64,000 nt of DNA from Papaver somniferum (taxonomy: Eukaryota > Streptophyta > Magnoliopsida > Ranunculales > Papaveraceae): assembly GCF_003573695.1 (NCBI RefSeq), contig NC_039361.1:95172279-95236278 (forward strand), given 5' to 3'. This document shows, one piece after another, positions 33,315 to 44,677 of the stretch. Below the pieces are notes generated by a model. It saw only the letters and a list, made by a program, of their open reading frames with translations, made no database searches and had not been told where the DNA came from. Each line of letters begins with the position of its first letter. Within the stretch, counting starts at the first letter, position 1. A program made the position numbers and the translations under genes.

Positions 33315-33900
33315 AGTTCATTCCAGAAATGAAGTCCATACAAAAACCTAAAAAAAATAGACTTCATTCCAAAAGTAAACTCCATACAAAAACATAAAAA
33401 ACAGACTTCATTCCAGAAATGAACTCCATACAAAAACCTAAAAAAACCGACTTCATTCCAGAAATGAACTCCATATAAAAACCTAAAAAAAACAGAGTTC
33501 ATTACGGAAATGAAGTCCATTACACAACCTAAATAAACAGACTTCATTCCAGAAATGAACTCCATATTAAAACCTAAACAAACACAGTTCATTCCAGAAA
33601 TGAAGTCCACATAACAACCTAAATAAACAGACTTCATTCCAGAAATGAACTCTATATAACAACCTAAATAAACAGACTTCTTTCCAGAAATGAACTCCAT
33701 AGAAAAACCTAAAAAAACAGAGTTCATTCCAGAAATGAAGTCCATATAACAACCTAAACAAACAGACTTCATTCCAGAAATGAACTCCATATAAAAACCT
33801 AAAAAAACAGAGTTCATTCCAGAAATGAAGTCCATATAAAAACAGAGTTCATTTCTGGAATGAACTCTATATAAAAGCAGAGTTCATTTATGGAATGAAC
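33315..33900. repeat. 45-bp tandem repeat, about 12-13 units, hairpin-forming
   Basis: The unit contains AGTTCATT-CCAGA-AATGAACT, a perfect 8-base inverted repeat around a 5-base loop, followed by CCATATAAAAACCTAAA-like sequence. Two alternating variants (ACTTCATT and AGTTCATT starts) occur. The period of 45 (15 codons) creates a long minus-strand ORF (33221-33835) that is a repeat artefact. Confidence 0.88.
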
Positions 33901-33907
33901 TGCAGCA

Positions 33908-34345
33908 TCATCATCTTCGTCGTCTTCAACAACAACATCAACATCTTCGTCTTCAAAAACACCACCGTCTTCATCATCAACGGTAGTAGCAGTAGCAGAT
34001 CTTTATGGTCTTCATCTTCTTCATGATCATCATCAAAATCAAGATTAACACCATCGTCTTCATCGTCAACAGCAACAGCAACAACATATCTTCATCTTCT
34101 TCATCATCTTCATCATCAACAGCAGCAGAAAAAAGAAAATCAAGATTAACACCATCGTCTTCATCTTCTTCATCGTCTTCATCTTCTTCATCATCATCAT
34201 CAAAATCAAGATTAACACCATCGTCTTCATCGTCAACAGCAGCAGCAACAACATTTCTTCATCATCAACAGCAGCAGAAAAAAGAAAAAAAAACCCTAAA
34301 AAAATCGTATTCAACAGTACCAACATCATCGTATTCATTGTCTAC
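33908..34345. repeat. Trinucleotide-rich simple sequence (CATCTTCATCGTC)
   Basis: Long runs of TCATCTTCTTCATCGTC-like and CAACAGCAGCAG sequence. The resulting Ser-rich plus-strand and Met/Leu-rich minus-strand ORFs are not credible genes. Confidence 0.85.
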
Positions 34346-34765
34346 AACTACCGATATAAATATCTAAATCGATTTTCACCTTCATCACCATCGTTTACAG
34401 CAGCAGGAAGAAAAATAGAAGAAAAAAAATGGAGACGCCATTAACAGGAGGAAAAAGAAGAAGAAAGAAAAAGAGAGAGAGATTAGATCTGGAAAGATGA
34501 GAGAGAAAGTAAATCTGATAATGATTTATTGTCTCTTACTTTTTGACTATATATATGGTCCTTATCCAAAAGGGTATTTCTGCCACTACAAGGTGACATT
34601 TACATCATCCATGACATCATCTTAGGACCAAACCATAATTTTTAGGACCAAATTATAATTTATATTACCAAATAGGACCAAACAGACAATTGACTAGGTC
34701 CACTGGACTAGACTATCTCTAATATGTTATCTGTATGACCAATTGGTATTTCCTTGATGTTTTTA

Positions 34766-36539
34766 CTCAAAATCTTCTCTTCAATAATGGTCGGGACTTC
34801 TAGCGGTAAACTCTCCTGGACGTTTTCTCAACTTTCTTCTTTCTATCACGGCTAGGATTCCCATACGCAACTCCTCCTGGATGTTTCTTTTCTCCACTTT
34901 TCTGAAGAGTTTTACGGCTGAAACTTTCCGGCTGAAAACTCTCCAGAGTTTCTCTCGTCATCACTGCCATGAACCTCTGTCTCTTGTGGTTAACCGAGCT
35001 TCAAAATCTCCACAAATTTCAGCCGTGATCCATATATCCCGATTAATCCGTTCCCTAACTTCTTCTCGAGCTCCAAAACTGCAGTCAACTTCTTCACCAA
35101 TTGCCGTCACTGCCATTTATTAATGGAAGCACACTTCATTCTCGAGCTAGCTCCGCTTACAGCAAACTTGTTTTTATCATGGCAACAACGACCTCTCTTT
35201 TTATCTTCCTTTCTCGTCTGCCAGCCTTCTTGTTTCTCTCTGTCCCTTCCATCAAGTCTTGACTATAACCTGAGCAGCAACTCAGCTTCTCCTTCGAACA
35301 GCTGCGAACCAACAAACCCTCGTCACAGCTCGTTAACATTGCCATGCTAGTCCAACCAAAACCTTCCATTCCCTGTAATCTTATGCAAATATCCACTGCA
35401 ATTGTCAATGGAAGCAGTAACTTGTTCGAGATCCTCTTTGTCATCTTGAGACTCTCTCTTCATCACTATGGCAGCACATGTCGAATACAGCACCGATCAA
35501 ACTCATATTCCGTGAGCTGCTTTAACTCTTCAATCACCGAAAATACCAACAGGTCAACGTCATTCCTCCATTCCATCATGCAACGCCAGCATTATTTCGA
35601 TCATCAGTCATGCTCGAGTCTTTCTCACCTGAGCTCCAAATTCGTTAACAGCAACCATCAGTCAATGGGACTCTTCAACTTCCGCCATTCCATTACTTCC
35701 AGCAACAGCTCGTATCCTGTACAGTCCATCATCACTGCCAACGAACACGGCTTCTATTCCTCTCCTCCATCCAGACTCGAGAAACATTTTCATTACAAAC
35801 GGCTCCTTCTTCTTTCGATAATGGCAGCAGCTTTCAATCTCCATCTTTCATTTGCTTATCGATCTCCAAAACTGCATTGTCGATTCATTTGTATCATCTC
35901 CCTAAAGACCACGAACTCAGGCCATAACTAAACTCTCTTTTACTGCCAGCAGCACCCTGCCAGCCATCACCGAGTCTTCTACAGCTCCATCACCGGTGCT
36001 AACAGCATCCGTTCCTAGCTTCCTACTTGAGTTCTATGAATTGCGATAATACATGAAGAAGATGGTGGTGCCCTGAGCAATAAGACTGGGTGCCCTGAGC
36101 AATAAGACTGGGTGCCCTGAGCAATAAGACTGGGTGCCTTTAGAAATTGCCTTTCAACTGTCAGTTTTGCAGGACTGACAGTTAAGTCTTGTAGGTTCTC
36201 CATGTTTCGACAACTTTGGCTTGGTTCAAATGCTTCTAGATTCTTCATACGACGTCGGATTGACTCGATTCTTTCGCCGTTGACCTCGTCTTTTTGTTCT
36301 CTTCGAGATGATAGCAAGAACTCCTAGGTTTGAACGAGTTCCACGTGGTATTTGGCCCTTCTATGCTTTTAGCTAACTTCTTTTATAGCACAATTAAGTG
36401 GAAATTCACTTCTTTCGGATGATTCACCTAATGAAACACAAATAAAACAAAAGAAACATAATGTACAATAATTCGCAAGAAACTAAGCAATTACTAGCAT
36501 GGATTCGATACTAAATATATGCAAAATATTCACTTAACA
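34766..36539 (-). repeat. 3' LTR of element J, segment 3 (U3 side)
   Basis: Runs to 36539, where the minus strand reads TGTTAAGTGAATATT next to a polypurine tract, a typical LTR start for this class. With segments 1 and 2 the LTR would be about 3.0 kb. It holds short plus-strand ORFs (34881-35123, 35344-35931) without recognisable domains, judged non-coding. Assignment of all three segments to one LTR is inference. Confidence 0.55.
36067..36132. repeat. 22-bp tandem repeat, three identical units
   Basis: Three perfect head-to-tail copies of GGTGCCCTGAGCAATAAGAC plus TG, inside the putative U3 of J. Being identical, they are recent or still being homogenised. Confidence 0.9.
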
Positions 36540-36553
36540 AATTCCCCCACACT
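36540..36553 (-). other. Polypurine tract of element J
   Basis: Minus-strand AGTGTGGGGGAATT, preceded by GCTAGCAAAAGCCA-like sequence, the usual arrangement before 3' LTRs of Athila-like Gypsy elements. A similar run, AAGTGTGGGGGAGT (38296-38283), lies 1.7 kb further inside. Confidence 0.65.
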
Positions 36554-38713
36554 TGGCTTTTGCTAGTTCTCGAGCAAACTATCTAAAATACAACAACTCC
36601 ATGTCATTGAGGATGCGGTTGCACTTAGCATGTGCAACAGGCGTTTAAACCCCTAGGTGTCCCTAGTGGACGAGTTATAGTCTCATGAGGGCTTACCAGA
36701 GGTATACCCACAAAACCTACTCCAACTTCAAAGCATTCCATCTTCTCAAGCATCCAAATAGATATGAGGACATAGAGTTTCTGCATGCTAGTAATAAGAA
36801 GTTAGAAATACCAAAGAACATATTCATTCTTAAATCTTGAGTGAGAAATAACCACACCATAATGAGAATGCGTGTTTGAGAGCGATCAATAAGCATTTTG
36901 CCTCGACTTCTGCCTCACTTAAAAGGATTATATGATAATTGCACTCAATAAGACAACTTTTTATGGGTCTCACATGTGTGCAGGTAGGAATGAAGAGAGA
37001 AATCCATACAAACGTTGAATGGTGGGAAGGGAACCTTCCGAATTATTTCTGGAGACCCCACAAGATAGTGGGAAATAAATATATTTTTTGATGATCTCTA
37101 AGAAAGGAAATCAATCATTATTATTAAAAATAGAGGATGAGAGTACTTACCACCTTCACATCCAATTGCAATGATGAAAGCACCACTCTCAGAGCATCCA
37201 ATAGAAACGTCTTCCTTCCTTCGGCTCGTCTTCTTCATCTTCTTGGTCTTCGTCTTCGGTCTTCAACTATTGATGATAAACTCTTGAACTTCGTAAAACT
37301 TTGACAAATTGTATCTCTTTTCCTGAAATTTCTTGTTCCTTGAAACTTATTTATATATTTTTCTTCCCCATTGCCTTATTGAACAAATAACAACCTAAAT
37401 GCAAATCTTTTTGTATTTTGTATTTATTTTCTTTTTTTTTTAAAACAAAAAGATTGCAACTACAAAATAATAACGGAATTAAAACATGACCATGAAAGAA
37501 GTACTTTACCACTTTGATCTTCACAACTTGTATTGTCTTCGTATCATAAACTTCAATAACTCTCATCTTTTGATTTTCTTCACTCTAGTAAATAAGTATT
37601 CAACTTTAATATAAAATTCCGCTCATTGTATGTTGCTTTACTTGGATATGAAATTTTTGCTCTTCCTTGAATTGTTGCTTGTAAACCTCAAACGTATTCA
37701 ACTTTCCTTGTAGATTTTGATGTCGCTCCCTTGTTGATGATGATGATGTGTTTCTATGGATCTGTTGTTGGCGAGAGAGAGAATGGTGCTAACTGCAAAT
37801 CAAACTACAAGAAGGTGGTTTTCGTCTATAGACGTCACCCTCATGATTGACAAAATTAACACTCAAGAGATCAAAAGTAGTGCTTCTATTGGTGGGAGGT
37901 TGGGTAGCTCACCATTCTACCCGGAATTAACGTACGGTGACACACACTCAAAAGAAAGCTCTTTAGTCATATATAAAGAAATCTGGTCTGGTGCCTCGGT
38001 TGATATGAAAATGGGTAGTCTCCACTAGTGATTGATCAGCAACTATAATAAATCATTTCTCCCTGCACCTCATTTGCATCACCGGCATGATTAAATCCAT
38101 TATTTAACACTCCAATTCGTAAGAAATCCGAATGTAGTTCCCTAACACTTCCAAGTTCAGTTATGTCAGTCAGAATTCTCTATGTAAAAATACCTAGAAG
38201 TATGTAAGTGACTCTAAAATCTCTACAAGTTGGAGATTTTATGCAAATATTACAAAATTTTGAAAAATATTTATACCAAATACTCCCCCACACTTAAACT
38301 TCACATTGTCCTCAATGTGTAAAACCGAAAGTTCTGAATTCTGACGTAACATAAGATAAAACGCAAAAACTGTGCAAATTGGTAAGGAATTTGGAAAAAC
38401 TACATTTCACAAAGGTTGTTCATCTACGTGTTCTCTACAAAGTGTAAAAAGGGCACACTGTTTCAATGAACGGTCTGACAGTTATGGTCTCTGAACTGAA
38501 CTACGCGCAGTCTGAATTTTCTGAAGAAAAGGTATTCATCATAATTTTCTTCTAAAATAGATTCCGGACTCAATGAAATTAAACATGGGGATGTAAATAT
38601 GATATGAAAACAATAAATACAAAAAATAAAAGGGTTTAAGATACAAAATGTATGGGTTGCCTCCCATTTAGCGCTTGGTTTAAAGTCGTCAGCCCGACTT
38701 GGCATTCTCCTTA
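36554..38713 (-). other. Long 3' untranslated region of element J
   Basis: About 2.2 kb between the polyprotein stop and the polypurine tract, where Athila elements may carry an envelope-like ORF. I see no ORF with membrane features here on the minus strand. It contains the second purine run and a short CTTCATCTTCTT simple repeat near 37210. Confidence 0.55.
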
Positions 38714-39325
38714 TTACTCCTCTAGAGGGAGTAAATCTTGAAGCTCCATCTCATACACATTCACATAAGCGATTTTTTCGTAGTATGGCTTCAATATATG
38801 TTCGTTGACCTTAGAATTAGTCCCATCTCTAAGACTAGTGATATCAACTGCACCATGAGAATAAACATTAGTAACAACATATGGTCCAACCCATCTGGAC
38901 CATAGCTTACCAGGAAATTTAAGACTAGAATGAAATAAAAGAACTTTCTATCCCACAACAAAATTCTTCCGAGAAATCATCTTGTCATGGAAAAGCTTAG
39001 TCTTTTCCTTGCATATACGAGAACTCTCGTAAGCATCATTACATATCTCCTCTAGCTCATTGATTTATAGTTGCCTATGTTTCCCCGCTTTATCATAATC
39101 CATGTTGCACATCTTTACCGCCCATAATGTCGTATGCTCAAGTTCAAGTGGGAGATGACAAGCTTTTCCATAAACCAATCGATACGGAGACATACCAATC
39201 GGTGTCTTGTATGATGTTCTTTACGCCCAAAGTGCATCGTTAAGCCTATAACTCCAATCCTTCCGTCTAGTGTTAACGGTTTTCTCAAGGATGGACTTAA
39301 TCTCACGTTCATCATGCCCACTAGT
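38714..39325 (-). pseudogene. Integrase C-terminal part of element J, broken
   Basis: Same frame as the integrase ORF upstream, with stops near 39323, 39223, 39070 and 38950, ending at tandem TAA codons (38716-38711). Recognisable blocks: REIKSIL, the [17 protein letters not shown] block, and a WVGPYVV (GPY/F-like) C-terminal segment. The region that normally carries the third catalytic residue (AEVSNRE) is shortened to HDEREIK, apparently by an in-frame deletion. Confidence 0.8.
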
Positions 39326-40294
39326 TTATGGGTGATACGGCGTACCAATGTTGTATGTAATGTTGTACTTCTTGAGGAGAGCATGGAAGGATTTCTTGAA
39401 GTGCGAGCCTCCATCATTGATAACCACTCGTGGTATACCATGTCTAGAAAAACTATATTCCTTCACAAACTCACAAACAACTTGAGAATCATTAGTAGGG
39501 GTGGCTTTAGCTTCCGCCCATTTTGAAACATAATCCACAACAAGAAGTCTATAAAATTTCCCATTCGAATTAACAAAAGGACCCATAAAATCAATGCCCC
39601 ACACATCAAAAATCTCAACAGTGAGAATAGGATTGAGTGGCATTTGATTTCGAGCACCTAGATTGCCTGTTGTTTGACATCTATCACAAGATTTGCAAAA
39701 AGCATATGCATCCTCAAATAGGGTAGGCCAATAAAAGCTACTCTCAAGGACTTTGATAGCGGTACATTTTGCACCAAAGTGACCACCACAAGCATAAGAA
39801 TGACAAAAATATAGAATTGACTGAAATTTAGAGTTTGGTACGCACCTGCGGATAATTTGATCAACACCATATTTCCACAAGTAGGGCTCATCCCACACAT
39901 ACTTCTTAGATATTTTCTTAAGCTTTAGCTTTTGAAAAGTAGACATTGTACTAGGTACTTGCCTTGTAACCAAGTAGTTCACTATATCAGCGTACCAAGG
40001 TGTTGATTCTTCAATTGTGAAAAGTTGTTCGTCTGGAAAACGATCATGTAAGGGAAGTTCTTCTTCGGAAACAACAAGTCTACTAAGATGATCATCAATT
40101 GTATTCTCAACACCTTTCTTATCTATAATTTCCATATTGAATTCTTGTAGCAAAATAATCCAACGTATGAGTCTTGGATTAGCCTCCTTCTTTTTCAATA
40201 GGTACCGTAGTGCTTCATGATCAGAATATACAATTACATTGGTACCCACCAAATAAGCTCTAAATTTTTCTAATGCAAATATTATAGCCAACAA
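39326..40294 (-). pseudogene. RNase H C-terminus and integrase core of element J
   Basis: A 322-codon open stretch. The first 90 residues complete RNase H ([16 protein letters not shown], the [11 protein letters not shown] block, IDDHLSRL). About 125-205 hold the integrase HHCC zinc domain ([16 protein letters not shown], then CKSCDRC). Then comes the catalytic core with the first Asp in WGIDFMGP and the second in INDGGSHF. Integrase would insert element cDNA into the genome. It is out of frame with the reverse transcriptase N-terminus and separated by a TAA (40315-40313) from the rest of RNase H, so no active protein can result. Confidence 0.9.
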
Positions 40295-40312
40295 CTCTTT
40301 CTCAGTTGTAGA

Positions 40313-41343
40313 TTAGTTGATTTGAGCATCGTTGAGGGTTGTTGATGCATAATAAATCACATGTGATCTCTTGTCTACTTTTTGACCCAAAACAGCTCCA
40401 ACTGCATAATCACTTGCATCACGCATTAACTCGAATGACAAACTCCAGTCAGGTGACTCAATAATTGGTGCAGTAGTCAACAATTCTTTTAATTTATTAA
40501 AGGCATCTTTGCACTCCTGGTCGAAGTTAAAGGCAGCCTCCTTTTGCAACAATTTGCACATCGACATTGAGATTTTGGAGAAATCTTTGATAAACCTCCT
40601 ATAAAAACCTGCATGACCAAGAAACGAGCGAATCTACCTCACCTAAGTGGGGTATTATAAGTTCCTAATCAGATCTATCTTTTCCTTGTCTACTTCGAGC
40701 CCTTGAGAGGACACGATGTGGCCAAGTACAATTCCATGGTTTACCATAAAGTGGTATTTCTCCCAGTTCAAAAAAAGACTAGTGTCTATGCATCTTTTAA
40801 GCACAAGCTCAAGATTATTTAAACAAATATCAAATGAATTACCATAAATACTAAATTCGTCCATAAATACCTCAATGATGTTTTCCACATAATCACAAAA
40901 TATACTAACCATACATCTCTGAAAAGTGGCAGGCGCATTGCAAAGACCAAATGACATTCTTCTATATGCAAATGTACCTAAAGGACAAGTAAAGTAGTAT
41001 TTTCTTGATCCTCCGGTGCAATAAAAATTTGATTGTAGACCGAATAACCATCCAAAAAGCAATAATGAGAATGTCCCGCTAACCTCTCTAACATCTGATC
41101 AATGAAAGGCAAAGGAAAGTGACCTTTGCGGGTAGCCGAATTGAGCTTTTTGTAGTCTATGCACACTCGCCATCCTGTTTGAACTCTTGTAGGAACCAGT
41201 TCATCATCTTGATTTCTAACAACAGTGACACCTGATTTCTTAGGCACCACTTGCACTGGACTAACCCATTTGATGTCTGAAATTGGGTAAATAACCCCAA
41301 CACTTAGTAATTTTAGGATCTCTTTCTTCACAACCTCCATCAT
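40313..41343 (-). pseudogene. Reverse transcriptase and RNase H N-terminus of element J
   Basis: The RT N-terminal part (41343-40978) includes VPKKSGVTVV, WRVCIDYKKLN and FLDGYS with the first catalytic Asp. A frameshift near 41000 moves to the frame 41062-40655, with CPLGTFAYRRMSFGLCNAPATFQ and FMDEFSIYG. The second Asp of the usual FMDD box is Glu. Three stops (40657-40630) precede the LGHAGFYRRFIKDFSK block and the RNase H start (DASDYAVGAVLGQ, 40567-40313), which ends in TAA. Together with the frameshift at the C-run 41345-41349 these breaks show a dead pol. Confidence 0.9.
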
Positions 41344-42626
41344 TGGGGGTTAAGCCTACGCTGAGCATCACCTGATGTCTTGATATCATCTTCCATAAGT
41401 ATTCTATGCATGCACATGGATGGACTAGTGCCTTTTATGTCAGCAATTGTCCAACCAATAGCCGTTTTGTGGTCTTTCAGAACCCGAAGAAGGCGTTCTT
41501 CTTGTACAGATGTGAGATTCTTTGCAATAATGACTGGAATCTCTTCCCCATCACCCAAATAAGCGTACTTTAAGTGATCAGGTAGAGGTTTCAGCTCTAA
41601 TTTAGGTTCCTGCACAACAGAAGGTAAAGGAACTTCATCAGTTACAGGTAAAGAGATATATGAAATATTACCTGTTTTAAATTCTTGTGATGTCGTTAAA
41701 GCACCACATGTCTCAACAAACTCCTTGAGAATATCAACGTCCAAATTAGGAGTTCCATGGACGTCCAAATCAATGTTATTTTGTAGCAAAGATTTAATTT
41801 TATCTTCGTTGTTCAAATCAAACATATGTTTTGCTAACAAACCAATAACATCAACAGAAAATGCAGAATGGATATCACTTGGATAACGCATAGCTTCAAA
41901 AATATTGAAGCGTATAACCTCTTTGTCAAACTCCATAGTGAGTGTCCCAGTATCACAATCAATCTTCGTCTTAGCAGTCTTCATAAATGGTCTCCCAAGA
42001 AGTAATGAAGTAGACGAACAATTGTCCCCATTCTGTATACCCACAACAAATAAATCAACCGGAAAGATTAGTTCATTCACTTTCACCAATACATCTTCCA
42101 CGAGTCCCTTGGGATATATGTTAGACTTATTATCTAATTGAATGTTAATCCCTGTCTCCTTTAAAGGTCCCAGATTCAAAGAATCATAAACATCGGCTAA
42201 CATCACACTTATGGAAGCTTCCAAATCAAGCAAAGCACGCTCAAACTGTTTGTCACCAATAGTAATTGGCACTGTTAAACCACCAGGATCTTTACACTTT
42301 GCAGGCATCTTTTTTAACAACATAGCTGAAGAACTTTCTCCCACCTGAGTGATCTCATTAGCAATCAACCTCTCCTTCCTTGTGCATAAATCCTTCAGAA
42401 CCTTGGCATACCTGGGTACCTTTCTGATGGCCTCGATAAATGGAATGTTGATATGCACCTTGCTGAAAATATCCATAATCTCCTTGTCTAGAGCTTGCTT
42501 CTTTGACTTGGAAAAACGACTAGGAAAAGGAGGTGGTGTGGTAAAAGTAGGAACTATGTACTTAGGATGGCAAGTTGAGGTTGGCTTTTCCTTTGGAACG
42601 GTTTCCACCTCTACTTCCTCTTCCAA
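41340..42626 (-). pseudogene. Protease region and PR-RT linker of element J
   Basis: A 428-codon open stretch in the same frame as gag. About residues 115-250 form the aspartic protease: ALLDLEASISVM (near 42230-42205) replaces the usual D-L/S/T-G-A signature, Gly being Glu, and the LLGRPFM flap-side block follows. The linker with LKPLPDHLKYAYLGDGEEIPVIIA and the first RT residues (RRLNP) end at a run of five C's (41345-41349), where a 1-base insertion shifts the frame. The protease would mature the polyprotein. The Gly-to-Glu change beside the catalytic Asp probably kills it. Confidence 0.88.
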
Positions 42627-42641
42627 GTCGTGACTAACCTT

Positions 42642-43904
42642 TTATTGTTGTTTTAGATCTTCTGTTTGCTTCCCACTTCTTAGAGTTACAACATTGACAT
42701 TAGCTCTTGGATTCACAAAAGGTTGTGATGGCCACTTTGCCGAATTCAATGAGTTTATTTCATTCATATCTGTATCCAATTGTCCCATTTGAAGTTGCAA
42801 GTCTTTTATAGTCATATCTTGTTTCTGCATGATTGCATCTTGACGCTGAGCATTAGCATATTGCTTTTGCATCATTATTTTCATCATCTCCTTTAAAATA
42901 GAATTTTGAGTCTGATGTTGAGGCTGAGGTGGAGGTTGTAGTCGAAACTGTGGTTGTTGAAAACCACTTTGTCGCCCATAAGGATTAGGAGTTGCAGCTT
43001 GCTGATTTGCATAACTGAAATTTGGGTGATCTTTCCAACCTGGATTATAACTATTAGAGTAGGGATCATACCTTGGCCTCTGATTAGGGAACACAACATT
43101 CACCTGTTCAGATTCTTCTTCATAAGTAGGAATAATCGCAGCTGCCATTCGTTGTACTACCTTCTCTATGTTGTTCATCCGTTGCTCTGATTGTGCAGAC
43201 TCTCCTACCTCGCTAACTCTTCTGACATTAGATTTGTTCCTGGTGTGGAATTGTTGAGCATTGGAAGCCATACTCTCAATCAAACTGGTTGCCTGCGAGA
43301 TTGTCTTCTTAGTAAGTGAACCACCGGCAGCCTCATTAATCAAATTCCTATGTTTTGGAAGTAATCCTTCGTAGAAGTATTGAATGATAAGTATTGAGGA
43401 TATATTATGCTGTGGGCATCTTGCCAACAACCCCTTATACCTCTCCCAATATTCATATAGAGACTCCACAGACATCTGTAGAATGCCACTAATTTCCTTA
43501 CGAACGGATGCCGCTTTGGAAGCAGGAAAATATTTCTCCATAAATAGCTTTTTCATCTGAGTCCATGTTGTAACACTCCCATGAGGAAGACAATACAACC
43601 ATTCTTCTGCTAAGTCTGTCAATGAGAAAGGAAAGGCTTGTAGCATAGCCATATCTCTGTCTGCGGTTGCATGCCTCAGACTTGTCATCGTGTTCTTGAA
43701 CTGTTGAAGGTGTCGATTTGGATTTTCACCTGGATGTCCCTTGAACTTTGGTAGATGATGAAGTAGATTCGACTTCAGATCCACTCGGTTAGTGATTGTA
43801 ATGCACAGTGGTTGCGAATCTAAGCATGGAGATGTCAACTCTCCTAACTTCCTCTCCTGAGGTGGAGGTGGTGGAGGATCTATCTCGTCGTCTGTATTAA
43901 CCAT
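42642..43904 (-). CDS. gag: Gag of element J (Retrotrans_gag), 420 aa
   Basis: An intact minus-strand ORF from ATG 43904 to TAA 42642. Residues about 45-190 are the Retrotrans_gag domain: the HLPKFKGHPGENPNRHLQQF block, then AFPFSLTDLAEEWLYCLP, WTQMKKLFMEKYFP and LYEYWERYKGLLARCPQHNI. A Gln/Pro/Asn-rich C-terminal half follows without a CCHC knuckle, as is common in Athila-like gag. It forms the particle shell. In intact relatives the frame runs on into protease. Here the TAA at 42644-42642 follows two CAA codons and the same frame resumes directly, so one C-to-T change could have created the stop. Confidence 0.88.
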   Translation of the reverse strand: MVNTDDEIDPPPPPPQERKLGELTSPCLDSQPLCITITNRVDLKSNLLHHLPKFKGHPGENPNRHLQQFKNTMTSLRHATADRDMAMLQAFPFSLTDLAEEWLYCLPHGSVTTWTQMKKLFMEKYFPASKAASVRKEISGILQMSVESLYEYWERYKGLLARCPQHNISSILIIQYFYEGLLPKHRNLINEAAGGSLTKKTISQATSLIESMASNAQQFHTRNKSNVRRVSEVGESAQSEQRMNNIEKVVQRMAAAIIPTYEEESEQVNVVFPNQRPRYDPYSNSYNPGWKDHPNFSYANQQAATPNPYGRQSGFQQPQFRLQPPPQPQHQTQNSILKEMMKIMMQKQYANAQRQDAIMQKQDMTIKDLQLQMGQLDTDMNEINSLNSAKWPSQPFVNPRANVNVVTLRSGKQTEDLKQQ

Positions 43905-44115
43905 CTTTACTGTAGAAGGTTCTTATTGCAACTTTGGACGTGCTTTTAGTACCGTTCCCTTTCGAGTTTGAATTCCAGACCTCGGGTAATTCCAATCCTT
44001 TGATGCCAGAGATTAAGTACCTGAAATAAAATTCTCAAAAAACTAAATCAAAAACTAAAAATAAGACTAAAAACAAAAATAAAACAAAAAGAAATAACAA
44101 CTAAAGCTACCGACT

Positions 44116-44135
44116 GTTCCCCGGCAGCGACGCCA
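44116..44135 (-). other. Primer-binding site of element J (Asp tRNA)
   Basis: Minus-strand TGGCGTCGCTGCCGGGGAAC, five bases after the LTR end. One base differs from the TGGCGCCGCTGCCGGGGA form seen in element G. Confidence 0.88.
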
Positions 44136-44140
44136 AAATT

Positions 44141-44303
44141 TGATGCGTGTCATAGGTGATCAAATTAATTCACTTATATTCTACTTTAATAATGAATAAT
44201 ATAGCAGTAAATAAGGTTTGTTCCCACGAAGAGCGGTGAGTTTTAGTTGTCGAAAAGTGTCACAATGTGGGGTTTATTTAATATTTTGAAACGAAATAAT
44301 AAC
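44141..44303 (-). repeat. 5' LTR of element J (3' stub)
   Basis: Only the last 163 bases of the LTR are here. H is inserted at 44303/44304. They match 23080-23245. Confidence 0.8.
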
Positions 44304-44667
44304 TGTTTGAGGGTGAAAACAGTTTCTGCTGGTTTCGGTAATTTCGTATGTTTTGTGTGAGAAACGAGTCTAAACCCTAAACAATGTACTGCAAGGGAGT
44401 ACTTTAGATTTGAGAGATCAATCTGTACAAATCCGGCCTAAACCAAGAAATGGCCGTTCCAGACTTGCTTCGGTCACAAAGTGAAGGAGAAGGGTTGGTT
44501 TTGGGGAGGGAAGCGAAGAGAGTGTTGAGACCAGAATAGTTTATTCTATAAGAGTAGTTTGACTTGTATCAGAAAGTGAAAGCTAACAGATGGGAAAGCT
44601 AACAAGTGATTTCTGAGTGTTGTATGATCCTGACCAAAACTTGTTGTTCGGTGGTAATAGGTAAGAC

Positions 44668-44677
44668 CTATTTATAC
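44668..44677 (-). promoter_or_regulatory. TATA box of LTR H (left copy)
   Basis: TATAAATAGG on the minus strand, about 370 bases from the LTR 3' end. The right copy is at 57959-57950. It fixes the orientation of H. Confidence 0.65.

Larger units (their letters stand above)
33164..34756. mobile_element. Possible non-autonomous Mutator-like element with TTTGGTCC subterminal repeats
   Basis: Flanked by the 9-bp direct repeat ATGTTTTTA. The ends carry several inverted copies of TTTGGTCC (left: about 33178, 33208, 33238; right, as GGACCAAA: about 34624, 34642, 34673). The outermost 20 bases of the two ends match only in part (GGAAA-AC... TTGGTC). Inside are the 45-bp tandem repeats and CATCTTCATCGTC-like simple sequence. 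No transposase ORF. Alternative: another class of inverted-repeat element, or a duplicated LTR segment. Confidence 0.5.
36540..44303 (-). mobile_element. Element J: Athila-like Gypsy LTR retrotransposon (internal region and 5' LTR stub)
   Basis: Minus-strand order: LTR stub (44303-44141), Asp tRNA primer site (44135-44116), gag, protease, reverse transcriptase, RNase H, integrase (43904-38714), long 3' region, polypurine tract (36553-36540). The 3' LTR is 23080-36539, broken by B and the Mutator-like element. The element inserted in D. H is inserted in its 5' LTR. PR-RT-RH-IN order defines Gypsy (Ty3). The primer site, the PR-RT linker (KPLPDHLKYAYLG) and the 3' purine run point to the Athila/Tat side, Athila being the better guess. 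Confidence 0.85.

Noticed and set aside
33221..33835. A 204-aa minus-strand ORF of a repeated 15-residue unit
   Set aside because: The 45-bp tandem repeat is divisible by three, so the ORF follows from the repeat. No signal or context supports translation.
34005..34367. Ser-rich ORF and its Met/Leu-rich antisense ORF
   Set aside because: Produced by CATCTTCATCGTC trinucleotide-like simple sequence inside a non-autonomous element.
35344..35931. A 195-aa plus-strand ORF
   Set aside because: No recognisable domain, Ser/His-rich low-complexity composition, and it lies antisense in the putative U3 of the J LTR. I cannot support it as a gene.
40978..41343. Programmed frameshift between protease and reverse transcriptase in J
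   Set aside because: The shift occurs at a run of five C's with no slippery-site and pseudoknot arrangement I can see, and further random stops and shifts follow; ordinary decay explains it.
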